From the NCBI RefSeq assembly GCF_036336025.1, contig NZ_JAYKKE010000002.1, positions 303,364 through 367,363 on the forward strand: a stretch of 64,000 nt of DNA, read 5' to 3'. The first letter of the stretch is position 1, and each line of letters begins with the position of its first letter. Source of the DNA: Stomatohabitans albus. Its GTDB lineage: Bacteria > Actinomycetota > Nitriliruptoria > Euzebyales > Euzebyaceae. The notes beneath the pieces were generated by a model. It was given only the letters and a program-made list of their open reading frames with translations. It was not told the origin of the DNA and made no database searches. Shown here piece by piece: positions 1 through 8,778 of this stretch. Made by a program: the position numbers and the translations under genes.

Positions 1-2
1 CA

Positions 3-1340
3 GCATCAGCCATTGAAACCAGTGATGATTTAAAAACAATCACCATCACGTTAAAAGATGGGTGGACCTTCCATAACGGTGAGCCTATGGATGCCGACTC
101 ATTCATCCGCGCTTGGACGTATGGGGCAAACCCCAAGAATGCGCAAGAGAATTTGGATTTCTATCGCCATATTGAAGGGTTTGATGACGTACAGAATGGC
201 AGTACGACAGAACTTTCTGGACTCAAGGCAATAGATCCAAGAACCATTCAAGTGACCTTGAAAACGCCATTTGCACCATTCGTTGGCTCACTCGTACACA
301 CAGCGTTCTTCCCAATGCCGAAAGCCGCATTAGAGGATTTGGATGCCTACAACGAACGACCCATTGGTAATGGCCCTTTCAAAATGGCTGATTCATGGCA
401 GCACGATCGCAGTATCGACATGGTGGCCTTTGAAGACTACAAAGGCAAGCGACCTGATGTGCGCAGGGTAACAAATCGCATTTATGAGAATACGACAACA
501 GCCTATAACGATTTGCTAGCAGGCAACTTAGACATCATTGAAGAATTGCCCTTTGAATTGGCTGATTCGTATGAAACGGATCTAGGCGATCATGTTGTTG
601 TATTGCCAGCCACAACGTTGAACTACCTTGGGCTACCTGTAACTAAAGCACCATTTGATGACAAACGTATCCGGCAAGCACTTGCCATGGCTATTGATCG
701 TAAAACAATTGCCAAGGCGATCTGGCGTGACACGATGGCCCCCGCCGATGACTACGTGAACCCACGTGTGGGTGGATACCGCGAAGGCGCTTGCACCTAC
801 TGCGAATACAATCCAGAAGAGGCGAAAAAACTCTTTGACGAGGCTGGTGGGATTGATGGTCCTCTTGAAGTGTGGTTTAACAGCGGTGCTGGTCACGAAG
901 TGTGGGTTGAAGCGGTAGCAAACGACTGGAAGAAGAACCTGGGCATTGACGATGTGACGTTTAAGACACTGAACACGTCCGATTATTACCAGAAAATTGA
1001 TAGTGGCGAGTACACCGGCCCCTATCGCCGCAGTTGGTCAGCAGACTATCCGTCAATGGAGAATTATTTGTCTCCATTAATGGGTACCGGCAGCGAGAAG
1101 AATAATTCTGGGTACTCAAACCCTGCTTTTGATGCCCTGCTCGAACAGGGAAATGGGGCCGCCACACTGGAAGAAGCCAAGCAGTTGTACCAACAAGCCG
1201 ATGACTTGGCGTTAGAGGATATGCCGCTCATTCCTGTGAGTTTTGGCAAGAAATACAGCGGAACCAGTGAACGCATCAGCGGATACGACCTTGATTTTAA
1301 TGGCCGAATCAAGATCACTGAGGTTATGGTAAAGGAATAA
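3..1340 (+). CDS. Peptide ABC transporter substrate-binding protein, 5'-truncated by window edge
   Basis: This is an extracytoplasmic solute-binding protein of the OppA/DppA family (SBP family 5), which captures peptides and hands them to the permeases encoded downstream. The reading frame is already open at base 3, and the first in-frame ATG (base 87) lies inside the conserved fold, so the true start is upstream of the window. The visible part has the family segments DGWTFHNGE, GNGPFKM, a MAIDR element and a C-terminal EDMPLIPV region. It is closely similar along its length to the next gene, which has the same YNPEEAKKL and EVWFNSGAGHE blocks, so the two arose by tandem duplication. The substrate could be a peptide or another solute of this family, such as nickel or a sugar oligomer. 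The family call is firm and the ligand is unknown. Confidence 0.9.
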   Translation, partial: ASAIETSDDLKTITITLKDGWTFHNGEPMDADSFIRAWTYGANPKNAQENLDFYRHIEGFDDVQNGSTTELSGLKAIDPRTIQVTLKTPFAPFVGSLVHTAFFPMPKAALEDLDAYNERPIGNGPFKMADSWQHDRSIDMVAFEDYKGKRPDVRRVTNRIYENTTTAYNDLLAGNLDIIEELPFELADSYETDLGDHVVVLPATTLNYLGLPVTKAPFDDKRIRQALAMAIDRKTIAKAIWRDTMAPADDYVNPRVGGYREGACTYCEYNPEEAKKLFDEAGGIDGPLEVWFNSGAGHEVWVEAVANDWKKNLGIDDVTFKTLNTSDYYQKIDSGEYTGPYRRSWSADYPSMENYLSPLMGTGSEKNNSGYSNPAFDALLEQGNGAATLEEAKQLYQQADDLALEDMPLIPVSFGKKYSGTSERISGYDLDFNGRIKITEVMVKE

Positions 1341-1345
1341 TCCCA

Positions 1346-1385
1346 ATACCTTCTCGGTATCACTACAGGTGTACCGAGAAGGTAT
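1346..1385 (+). terminator. Perfect 14-bp inverted repeat between the two binding-protein genes
   Basis: The arms ATACCTTCTCGGTA (1346-1359) and TACCGAGAAGGTAT (1372-1385) are exactly complementary across a 12-base loop. No T-run follows, so this is more likely an mRNA-stabilising or partial-termination hairpin than a full intrinsic terminator. It sits just before the ribosome-binding site AAGGAG of the second binding-protein gene. Confidence 0.6.
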
Positions 1386-1418
1386 GGATGTTCCAACACA
1401 TGCGTTAAGGAGAACGTA

Positions 1419-3044
1419 ATGCCTCAATTCCACAAGGCTCCTGCCTTACTGATTTCCCTTGCTCTGCTGGCCGCTGGATGCTCGGGAGGTAGTACCACAA
1501 CTAGCTCAGAATCTGCGATGGCTGGTGGTGGTTCGGGCGGTTCAGGAAAAACGATCGCAATGCATGCCTGCGAACCCCAGCACCTCGTTCCATCCAATAC
1601 TGCTGATTCTTGTGGATCAGAGATTCTTAGCCAATTATTCACGCCACTTGTTCGCATTGGTAGTGACTTAAAACCCAGCTTCGGTGCTGATAATCCCGAT
1701 ACCGTTGCAGAGACGATTACAGCCAATGATGACAATTCTGTTTGGACCATCAAACTCAAGGATGGATGGACCTTCCACAATGGTGAAAAGGTTGATGCTG
1801 ATGCCTATCTCCGGGCTTGGAATTACGCAGTTGATCCCAAGAATGCCCAGAAAGCAACAAACTTTTTTGAGCATATCAAGGGTTATCAGAGTGTTGTAGA
1901 CGGAACAAGCACAGAGCTAGAAGGCCTCAAAGCGGTAGATCCCATGACGTTGGAAATTACGTTGGAGTCACCCTTTGCTCCCTTCATCACCATGTTGAGC
2001 TATAACGCATTCTTCCCCTTACCAAAGGCGGCTATGGATGACATCAATGGCTACAACGAAGCACCGATCGGTAATGGGCCATTCAAGATGGATGGTACCT
2101 GGCAACACAATCAGCAGATCAATGTGGTTCGCTACGAAGATTATCCTGGCACTCAAGCCGATATGGATGCGATTGAACATCGTATCTACGAGGATTATGG
2201 AACGGCCTACAACGACCTGCGAGCTGGCAATATCGACATCCTTGAAGATCTCCCTGTAGAACAAGTAGCGTCCTACGAAGCTGACTTGGGAGATCGGGTT
2301 TATGAGAACCCCACATCAAACTTTGGGTTCTTGTCCCTCCCGGTGAATGATGACAAGTTCAAAGATCCCAAGATTCGTAAAGCATTATCAATGGCTATCG
2401 ATCGTGAAGCGATCATCAAGGCAGTCTTTAACGACACCCGCACACCTGCTGATGACTTTGTGAGCCCACTTGTTGATGGATACCGCAAGGGTGGGTGTAC
2501 CTCATGCGATTACAACCCCGAAGAAGCTAAGAAACTCTATGACGAAGCCGGGGGAATCCAAGGGCCCATCGAGGTGTGGTTTAACAGTGGTGCTGGCCAC
2601 GAAGAGTGGATTGAAGCAGTAGCCAATAACTGGAAACAAAACCTGGGTGTCGAGGACGTCAAGTTCCAATCCATGATTTTTGCTGACTACCTGAGCAAGC
2701 TTGAGGAGCATACTGTCACTGGTCCATACCGGATGGCTTGGTTGGCTGACTATCCATCGATGGAGAATTACCTCAGCTCGTTACTCGGCAAAGACGGTGC
2801 ATCCAACTACGGCAGCTATGACAACCCCAGGGTTGATGACTTGATTAAACAAGGGAACCAAGCCAAGACCCTTGAGGAATCAGTCAAGCTGTACCAGCAA
2901 GCTGATGACATCATCAATGAAGACATGCCGATGATTCCGATCCTGTATTCAACAAAGTTCTCTGGTACAGGTGAACGCATTTCTAACTTCAGCCTCGACT
3001 TTGGTGATCACGTCGAAATCTTGAAGTTGAAGGTTGCTGAATAG
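1419..3044 (+). CDS. Peptide ABC transporter substrate-binding lipoprotein (OppA/DppA family)
   Basis: This 541-residue solute-binding lipoprotein belongs to the OppA/DppA family. Its N-terminus is a classic lipoprotein signal: a short charged start, a hydrophobic stretch and the lipobox LLAAGC, with Cys21 the expected lipidation site. A Gly/Ser-rich linker of about 25 residues follows before the binding domain. An AAGGAG ribosome-binding site lies 7 bases before the ATG. The mature part is a near paralogue of the preceding gene. Family members bind peptides in a cleft between two lobes at the outer face of the membrane and deliver them to the permease pair. A hairpin terminator follows (3073-3100), so the permease genes are probably transcribed from their own start or by read-through. 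The exact ligand cannot be read from sequence. Confidence 0.92.
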   Translation: MPQFHKAPALLISLALLAAGCSGGSTTTSSESAMAGGGSGGSGKTIAMHACEPQHLVPSNTADSCGSEILSQLFTPLVRIGSDLKPSFGADNPDTVAETITANDDNSVWTIKLKDGWTFHNGEKVDADAYLRAWNYAVDPKNAQKATNFFEHIKGYQSVVDGTSTELEGLKAVDPMTLEITLESPFAPFITMLSYNAFFPLPKAAMDDINGYNEAPIGNGPFKMDGTWQHNQQINVVRYEDYPGTQADMDAIEHRIYEDYGTAYNDLRAGNIDILEDLPVEQVASYEADLGDRVYENPTSNFGFLSLPVNDDKFKDPKIRKALSMAIDREAIIKAVFNDTRTPADDFVSPLVDGYRKGGCTSCDYNPEEAKKLYDEAGGIQGPIEVWFNSGAGHEEWIEAVANNWKQNLGVEDVKFQSMIFADYLSKLEEHTVTGPYRMAWLADYPSMENYLSSLLGKDGASNYGSYDNPRVDDLIKQGNQAKTLEESVKLYQQADDIINEDMPMIPILYSTKFSGTGERISNFSLDFGDHVEILKLKVAE

Positions 3045-3072
3045 CCCAACATAATCCCTGATACGAACCTGG

Positions 3073-3100
3073 ATGAGCGGGCTTCGGCCCGCTTATTCGG
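3073..3100 (+). terminator. Rho-independent-like terminator after binding-protein gene
   Basis: AGCGGGC (3076-3082) pairs with GCCCGCT (3087-3093) across a TTCG tetraloop, followed by TATTCGG. A strong stem with a stable UUCG loop, placed 30 bases after the stop codon, fits a terminator with a weak U-tract. Confidence 0.75.
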
Positions 3101-3174
3101 TTCCTAGTTATCACGAGATTCGCAATGCTTGGGTAAACTAGGTCGTTCTTACTTAAGAGGTAGGACCTGTACGG

Positions 3175-4158
3175 GTGGAAACACCCAGAAAGTGTGGTGA
3201 CGTGGGCCGGTATTTGATCCGGCGAATCTTGCAATTTATTCCTGTGTTTTTGGGAGCCACCCTCCTTATCTATTCATTGGTCTTTTTGATCCCGGGTGAC
3301 CCAATCCGAGCCCTGTCTGGTGACCGAGCCCTGCCTGAGTCAGTCCAGATGGAGTTGCGAGATCGCTATAACTTAGATGATCCATTCCTGATCCAGTACG
3401 GCAAATATGTCGGCGTGGTACCCGATGAAGAGGACGGATTTAATGGTCTCCTTCAGGGCAACTTTGGTACAAACTTTCGTGGCCGTCCGGTCACTGAAAT
3501 CATCGGAGAAGCCTTCCCGGTGACCGCAAAGCTTGCCTTTCTCGCCTTCTGTATAGAAGTCGTCATGGGTATCGCAATCGGTGTCCTAGCTGGCCTCCGA
3601 TCGGGTTCCTTTATCGATAATTTCGTGAAGATCAGCACGATTTTGGTCATCAGTATTCCGATTTTCGTTATCGGGTATGTCGCCCAGCTGTATTTGGGTG
3701 TGGAGTGGAAGATTTTCCCTGTCGCCTATCGAGCCGCTGACGGTATTCGTGCCATGATTTTGCCAGCACTCGTACTGGCTAGTCTGTCCTTGGCATATGT
3801 AGCCCGTCTCACCCGCACAAGTCTGATTGAGAATCGACGCGCCGACTATGTGCGTACAGCACGCTCAAAAGGCATGCCAAAACACCGCGTGATCATACAT
3901 CACACCTTGCGTAACTCCCTCATTCCCGTAGTCACCTATCTCGGTTTTGACCTTGGTGCCTTGATGGCAGGCGCAATCGTTACAGAATCGATTTTCAACA
4001 TTCCAGGTTTAGGTCGTGCTGCCTATCAAGGCGTCATCTTGCAAGAAGGCACTGTTGTCGTAGGCATCGTGACTGCACTCGTGTTGATCTACATGATTTC
4101 CAACTTGGTTGTAGACATGTTGTACGCCTGGTTAGACCCAAGGATTCGTTATGAGTAG
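3175..4158 (+). CDS. Peptide ABC transporter permease, DppB type
   Basis: This inner-membrane permease subunit has the BPD_transp_1 fold with about six membrane segments. The N-terminal signature RYLIRRILQF is typical of DppB/OppB. The cytoplasmic coupling (EAA) loop is seen as ARSKGMPKHR followed by LRNSLIPVVTYLG. Downstream genes encode its partner permease and two ATPases, overlapping by 8 bases (dppC starts at 4151). The listed GTG start has an AGGA sequence nine bases upstream. A second GTG at 3202 would give MGRYLIRR, which matches most homologues better, so the first nine residues are doubtful. Confidence 0.92.
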   Translation: METPRKCGDVGRYLIRRILQFIPVFLGATLLIYSLVFLIPGDPIRALSGDRALPESVQMELRDRYNLDDPFLIQYGKYVGVVPDEEDGFNGLLQGNFGTNFRGRPVTEIIGEAFPVTAKLAFLAFCIEVVMGIAIGVLAGLRSGSFIDNFVKISTILVISIPIFVIGYVAQLYLGVEWKIFPVAYRAADGIRAMILPALVLASLSLAYVARLTRTSLIENRRADYVRTARSKGMPKHRVIIHHTLRNSLIPVVTYLGFDLGALMAGAIVTESIFNIPGLGRAAYQGVILQEGTVVVGIVTALVLIYMISNLVVDMLYAWLDPRIRYE

Positions 4159-5143
4159 CACCGCTGAACCACAAGAACAAATGGAATCGGCGTTCGCGGC
4201 AGAAGAAAACCAATCGTTTGAAGCCCCTGATGCTATTGGCCGACGTACAAGCCTGTGGGGTGATGCTTGGCGGTTGTTGCGTAAGAACCCACTCTTTATG
4301 GTCTCGGCGCTCCTGCTCATCATTATTGTTGCCATGGCTATATTCCCTCAGTTATTTACGATGTTGAGTTCGGCACAAGACTGTGCCGCCGCTTCGTCCA
4401 ATACCGGGGCGTATTGCTGGCGTGACCCTGTTTACTCTGAATTGGGGCGCAGTGCGGAAGGCCCGTCCGCCTTGCACTGGTTTGGCTTTGATGTCCAAGG
4501 ACGCGACATGTTTACCCGTGTCATTTATGGGGCACGTAACTCTATTTCTATCGGCTTGACTACTACCTTTGGACTATTCCTGGTCGCCTTGATCTTGGGT
4601 GCTTTGGCTGGGTACTTCGGTGGCTGGCTTGATGCCTTGATTGCACGCATTGCTGATACCTTCTTTGCGATTCCGACGACGTTGGCTGGCATTGCGTTCT
4701 TGAACTTGTTGCCTAATCGCGGTGTTATTGAAGTGTCAGCCGTACTCATTGCATTTGGATGGCCAGGCATGATGCGTATCGTGCGCTCCAGCGTCGTTGG
4801 AGAGCGTGAACGTGAATATGTCCAAGCGGCTAAAGCACTTGGATCGGGGCCAGTCCGCATTATTACGCGTCATATTTTGCCCAACTCACTGGCTCCGGTT
4901 GTTGTGTATGCCACACTGATGGTGGGGTCCATGATTGGTGCGGAAGCCACACTCAGCTACTTGGGTGTGGGGCTCCAATTACCAACAATTAGTTGGGGTC
5001 TCATGGTTAGTGAAGCCCAAAAGCGGTTATTGCAAGCTCCTCATCTCTTGTTTTTCCCTGGCACCTTTATCAGTGTCACCGTCTTTAGCTTCATTTTGAT
5101 GGGTGATGCGTTACGCGATGCATTGGATCCGAGGTTGCGATGA
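4151..5143 (+). CDS. Peptide ABC transporter permease, DppC type
   Basis: This is the second permease subunit of the importer. It is 330 residues long with an OppC-type N-terminal segment (RLLRKNPLFMVSALLL forms the first membrane helix) and a periplasmic insertion containing two cysteines near residues 77-90. The remaining helices carry the EAA coupling loop AAKALGSGPVRIITRHILPN. The gene starts inside the end of the dppB-type gene and ends overlapping the ATPase gene by four bases, which indicates translational coupling. It pairs with the DppB-type subunit to form the translocation channel. Confidence 0.92.
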   Translation: MSSTAEPQEQMESAFAAEENQSFEAPDAIGRRTSLWGDAWRLLRKNPLFMVSALLLIIIVAMAIFPQLFTMLSSAQDCAAASSNTGAYCWRDPVYSELGRSAEGPSALHWFGFDVQGRDMFTRVIYGARNSISIGLTTTFGLFLVALILGALAGYFGGWLDALIARIADTFFAIPTTLAGIAFLNLLPNRGVIEVSAVLIAFGWPGMMRIVRSSVVGEREREYVQAAKALGSGPVRIITRHILPNSLAPVVVYATLMVGSMIGAEATLSYLGVGLQLPTISWGLMVSEAQKRLLQAPHLLFFPGTFISVTVFSFILMGDALRDALDPRLR

Positions 5144-6189
5144 CACGATTATCTAATCAAACCGAACTCAGTAAGAAGCCAGACACTATTGGTGGGCAAC
5201 CTCTTGATATGAATGCCCCACTCCTTGAAGTAAAGGACCTGAGTGTAGAGTTCCGTACTGACAGTGGCGTGGTGCATGCTACAAACCAATTGACCTGGAC
5301 GCTGAACGAAGGTGAAACCGTTGCGATCCTGGGTGAATCAGGGTCGGGGAAATCCGTCAGTAGCCAGGCTGTTATGGGGATTTTGGACTCTCCTCCGGGC
5401 TTCATTACCAACGGAACGGCTAAGTTTCGTGGAGTTGATTTATTGAAGCTAACGGATAAAGAAAAGCGCCAAGTTCAGGGTCGGCGTATCGCCATGATTT
5501 TCCAAGATGCGCTAACCGCCCTGAATCCCGTGTATACCGTCGGGTGGCAGATCAGTGAGATGTTCCGTGTTCATGAGGGGTTAAGCCGTCGAGAAGCACG
5601 CGAACGGTCGATTGATTTGCTTGGAAGTGTCGGTATCCCCAGCCCTGAGTTGCGCTATGACAATTATCCCCATGAGTTCAGTGGCGGTATGCGGCAGCGC
5701 GCAATGATCGCAATGGCTATTTCGTTGGATCCTGACGTCTTGATTGCTGATGAACCAACAACGGCTCTGGACGTTACGGTGCAAGCGCAAGTCATGGAGC
5801 TGCTCGCAAGTTTGCAGCAGCGCTACAACATGGGACTCGTGTTAATTACGCACGACCTCGGGGTTGTTGCTGGTGTGGCAGATCGTCTTGTTGTCATGTA
5901 TGCCGGCACCGCCGTTGAGCGTGCAGGTGTAATGGATTTATATGGCAACCCGTTGCACCCCTATACCAGAGGACTGATGGACTCGATCCCTCGTGCCGAT
6001 CAGGTAGGCGGTCGACTAAACCCGATCATCGGGCAGCCACCAGACTTGAGTGCTATTCCACCAGGATGCCCCTTCCACCCCCGCTGTCCTATCGCCGTTC
6101 CTGGCAAGTGCAATACTGAGCGTCCCACGATGCGGACCATTGCTGAAGGACGCGATGTGGCTTGTCACTTTGCGGAGGTCAACGAATGA
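5140..6189 (+). CDS. Peptide ABC transporter ATP-binding protein, DppD type
   Basis: This ATPase of 349 residues energises the importer. It shows Walker A GESGSGKS (around residue 66), the ABC signature FSGGMRQR, Walker [14 protein letters not shown] and the switch His in LITHDLG. The C-terminal oligopeptide/dipeptide extension has the motif [11 protein letters not shown] with cysteines spaced as in DppD/OppD proteins, where an Fe-S cluster has been described. About 25 extra residues precede the usual start, and a later ATG at 5209 would also fit. The gene overlaps both neighbours by four bases. Confidence 0.93.
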   Translation: MTRLSNQTELSKKPDTIGGQPLDMNAPLLEVKDLSVEFRTDSGVVHATNQLTWTLNEGETVAILGESGSGKSVSSQAVMGILDSPPGFITNGTAKFRGVDLLKLTDKEKRQVQGRRIAMIFQDALTALNPVYTVGWQISEMFRVHEGLSRREARERSIDLLGSVGIPSPELRYDNYPHEFSGGMRQRAMIAMAISLDPDVLIADEPTTALDVTVQAQVMELLASLQQRYNMGLVLITHDLGVVAGVADRLVVMYAGTAVERAGVMDLYGNPLHPYTRGLMDSIPRADQVGGRLNPIIGQPPDLSAIPPGCPFHPRCPIAVPGKCNTERPTMRTIAEGRDVACHFAEVNE

Positions 6190-7256
6190 TTGAAACAGAC
6201 GAAATCCGCCCTGACTTTGTGCCTGACGAAGAAGCAATTTTGCGTGCTCGGGACATCAAAACCTATTTCCCTATCCGTCAAGGCATCTTATTTAAGCGTG
6301 TTGTTGGCCATGTCAAGGCTGTTGATGGGGTTAGCTTCAACCTTCGAAAAGGTGAAACACTTGGGCTAGTGGGAGAATCCGGTTGTGGGAAGTCCACGTT
6401 GGCCCGAACTCTGCTTCGTCTTGTTGAACCAACGAGTGGTCAGGCCTTTTTTGAAGATCGTGACATGTTCGCCATGGGTTCAAAAGAGATGCGTGAATTG
6501 CGCCGCAAAGTGCAGATCATTTTCCAAGATCCGTACGCATCATTGAATCCACGTATGACCGTTGGCGACATTATTGGTGAAGCATTTGAAATTCATCCTG
6601 AAGTAGCCAAAGGCAAAAATGCTCGTGACGAAGTGCGTGCACTACTTGATCGCGTTGGTCTGAACCCTGACTATGAAAATCGGTACCCCCACCAGTTCTC
6701 TGGTGGGCAGCGTCAACGTATTGGGATTGCACGGGCCTTAGCCCTCAACCCCGATGTCGTTATTCTTGACGAACCGGTATCAGCTCTTGACGTCAGTGTC
6801 CAAGCCCAGGTCATTAACCTACTGGAAGACTTACAACAAGAACTTGGGCTTAGTTATGTATTCATAGCCCACGACCTTGGCGTAGTTCGCCATATCTGTG
6901 ACCGTGTCGCGGTGATGTACTTGGGTCGAATCGCTGAAATTGGTACTGAGGCTGACATTTATGAACGCGCCTTACACCCCTATACACAGGCGTTATTGAG
7001 TGCGGTGCCAGTTCCTGATCCTCATGTCCGTGATGTGAGCAACCGAATCTTGCTTAAAGGCGACTTACCAAGTCCTGCCAACCCACCAAGTGGCTGTACG
7101 TTTAGGACACGTTGCTGGAAGGCTACCCAGCAGTGTGAACGTGAGGTACCCACACTGGCTGAAGGTATGGAGAAGGGGCACCGGGCCAGCTGTTTCTATG
7201 CTGACCAGCTCGACCCTAGCCAAGGTGCCCTACCAATTGCGCCAAACGCAGACTAA
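6186..7256 (+). CDS. Peptide ABC transporter ATP-binding protein, DppF type
   Basis: This is the second ATPase of the importer, 356 residues from the ATG at 6186, which overlaps the stop of the previous gene by four bases. It has Walker [10 protein letters not shown], signature [15 protein letters not shown], Walker [13 protein letters not shown] and switch FIAHDLG. The C-terminal extension contains [10 protein letters not shown] and later cysteines typical of the OppF/DppF group. It should form a heterodimer with the DppD-type subunit. A strong hairpin 13 bases downstream closes the operon. Confidence 0.93.
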   Translation: MIETDEIRPDFVPDEEAILRARDIKTYFPIRQGILFKRVVGHVKAVDGVSFNLRKGETLGLVGESGCGKSTLARTLLRLVEPTSGQAFFEDRDMFAMGSKEMRELRRKVQIIFQDPYASLNPRMTVGDIIGEAFEIHPEVAKGKNARDEVRALLDRVGLNPDYENRYPHQFSGGQRQRIGIARALALNPDVVILDEPVSALDVSVQAQVINLLEDLQQELGLSYVFIAHDLGVVRHICDRVAVMYLGRIAEIGTEADIYERALHPYTQALLSAVPVPDPHVRDVSNRILLKGDLPSPANPPSGCTFRTRCWKATQQCEREVPTLAEGMEKGHRASCFYADQLDPSQGALPIAPNAD

Positions 7257-7268
7257 TGGACATTCTTC

Positions 7269-7299
7269 CTCAGCCCGAACCAAGACGGTTCGGGCTGAG
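7269..7299 (+). terminator. Terminator of the peptide-importer operon
   Basis: The arms CTCAGCCCGAACC and GGTTCGGGCTGAG (13 bp, perfect) are separated by AAGAC. The following TGTTCT is only moderately U-rich. It lies directly after the last importer gene. Confidence 0.8.
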
Positions 7300-7361
7300 C
7301 TGTTCTCAGTCACATTCTTGTTAGATTGACCGTGCGTATCCTTTCACGCTAGCGGAGTGCT

Positions 7362-8255
7362 ATGTACAACGGAGAACTAGTTGGCTATACCGCAGATCTG
7401 TCCCACCTTGTTGTCGCGGTGGACGGGTTACCCCAGCGTGTGCGTATTCCGTTGACCCAAGCATTTGCTGATACTGTCGCAGAACTCATGGTTGGTCGTA
7501 GCCAACATGATGGGCAGGGGGGTGGCGTTATGGCCACGCGACTGCTTCGTGATCCGAGGGTGCAAGAACGAGCTGCCTTAGCCGCCGATCGTGAGGCCAG
7601 CCGATTAAGCCCCAAAGCTATTCAGCGACGCCTGCGCGCTGGCGATAGCCCAGAGGCGGTTGCGAAAGCAGCTGGAACCAGCGTGGCGCATATTCTTCGC
7701 TGGTACCAGCCAATTAAAGCTGAACAAGACCAACTTATCGATATTGTTCGTGGCGCCGTGCAAGAGCGGGCAAGTCTTGGATACTCATCGGTACCAATTG
7801 GTGATGCAGTCATCGAGCATCTTCGGGACCATGGGGTGAATACAGAAACAATACGCTGGACCGCTGCGAAACCAGATAATCGAGATACCTGGGTTGTAAG
7901 TGTGCACTACGTGACCCCATCTGGTACCGCGTCTCGTGTTGCCCGCTGGACTTGTGATCCTGTCTCTATGCAGGTAACACCGCGAGATGAACATGCCCGT
8001 GATCTCGGTTGGGTTGACCCTGGTCCTGGACACAAAGGAGCTAAGCCACTCAGTCAACGTGAAGCACTGGGTATTACTCCAAATCCGAGTCAGCCACTCG
8101 TTGCCCAAGATCCTTCCCGCGACAAATTAGTCGCCAGTCGTACAAGCCCACGCGGAAGGAGCACCCCGACGGTTGCGCCGAGAGAGAAGTACGTCCCATT
8201 CCAAAACTACGAACGGGCCCGTCCACCGAGTCCCCGACGGCCTTTAGGAGACTAG
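7362..8255 (+). CDS. sepH: SepH-like septation protein (DUF3071)
   Basis: This 297-residue protein resembles actinobacterial SepH, which binds FtsZ and helps assemble the division ring. Residues 1-50 match the start of the family (short beta-rich segment ending in RVRIPLTQ). Residues around 85-110 form the conserved helix-turn-helix-like DUF3071 core: LSPKAIQRRLRAGDSPEAVA followed by AHILRWYQP. Residues 150-210 hold the second family segment with its W-rich strands (WVVSVHY, ARWTCDP). The C-terminal 80 residues are basic, proline-rich and probably disordered, as in SepH. It is monocistronic and convergent with the PspC gene. The assignment is by pattern recognition, supported by the actinobacterial context. 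Confidence 0.82.
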   Translation: MYNGELVGYTADLSHLVVAVDGLPQRVRIPLTQAFADTVAELMVGRSQHDGQGGGVMATRLLRDPRVQERAALAADREASRLSPKAIQRRLRAGDSPEAVAKAAGTSVAHILRWYQPIKAEQDQLIDIVRGAVQERASLGYSSVPIGDAVIEHLRDHGVNTETIRWTAAKPDNRDTWVVSVHYVTPSGTASRVARWTCDPVSMQVTPRDEHARDLGWVDPGPGHKGAKPLSQREALGITPNPSQPLVAQDPSRDKLVASRTSPRGRSTPTVAPREKYVPFQNYERARPPSPRRPLGD

Positions 8256-8696
8256 CTATTCAAGTTCTTCTGTACGTTCTTTCGTGATCACTTGACCAGG
8301 CGCGTAGCGGGGCGCGGAAGGCTGGGGGAGTGGACGTGGCGACGATAGTAACAAGCCACCAATAGTTATCATTGTCATTCCGAGACTGATGTCTAACGGC
8401 AGTTCAGCAGAAAGAACGCCACCGAGAAGCAGTATGCTCGCCACGGGGCCGACAAGCCAAAATAGCCACAACATCCACTGATTTTTTGATGGTTCACGCG
8501 GTGAATCTGCGGGAATAAGCACCCACAGAATGAAGTAGATTGGTAAGGATACGCCGCTAAGTCCGAGGAACGTCAAGACAAATACGAGACGCATACTATT
8601 TGGAGTAGACCCGAAATAGGTTGCCAATCCAGCGCATACACCGCCGACAATCGCCCGGCTACGGTCACGACGGAACTCGGTGGAAACAACGCTCAT
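8256..8696 (-). CDS. PspC-domain membrane protein
   Basis: This 146-residue protein begins with a PspC domain: RDRSRAIVGGVCAGLATYFG and a following hydrophobic pair of helices ending in WVLIPAD. A further membrane hairpin lies at residues 75-120 and the tail is polar. The longer frame extends to 8807 but the ATG at 8696 places the PspC motif at the usual distance from the N-terminus, so that start is used. The gene is divergent from a histidine kinase that also starts with a PspC-like segment. This pairing is common in actinobacteria and suggests a cell-envelope stress function, but the signal is not visible in the sequence. Confidence 0.8.
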   Translation of the reverse strand: MSVVSTEFRRDRSRAIVGGVCAGLATYFGSTPNSMRLVFVLTFLGLSGVSLPIYFILWVLIPADSPREPSKNQWMLWLFWLVGPVASILLLGGVLSAELPLDISLGMTMITIGGLLLSSPRPLPQPSAPRYAPGQVITKERTEELE

Positions 8697-8701
8697 AGTT
8701 C

Positions 8702-8742
8702 TATAATGCCCTATCCAGGACAAGCCATTAAGGGCAATGCCC
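8702..8742 (+). promoter_or_regulatory. Candidate promoter and palindrome in the PspC/kinase divergent gap
   Basis: A perfect -10 hexamer TATAAT lies at 8702-8707 reading toward the kinase, without a clear -35. Downstream, GGGCAATGCCC (8732-8742) is a palindrome that could be an operator for the adjacent LuxR-type regulator. Both are sequence observations, and function is inferred. Confidence 0.4.
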
Positions 8743-8778
8743 GTAGGCGACGCACAATAATGCAGCAAAATAGAAGTA

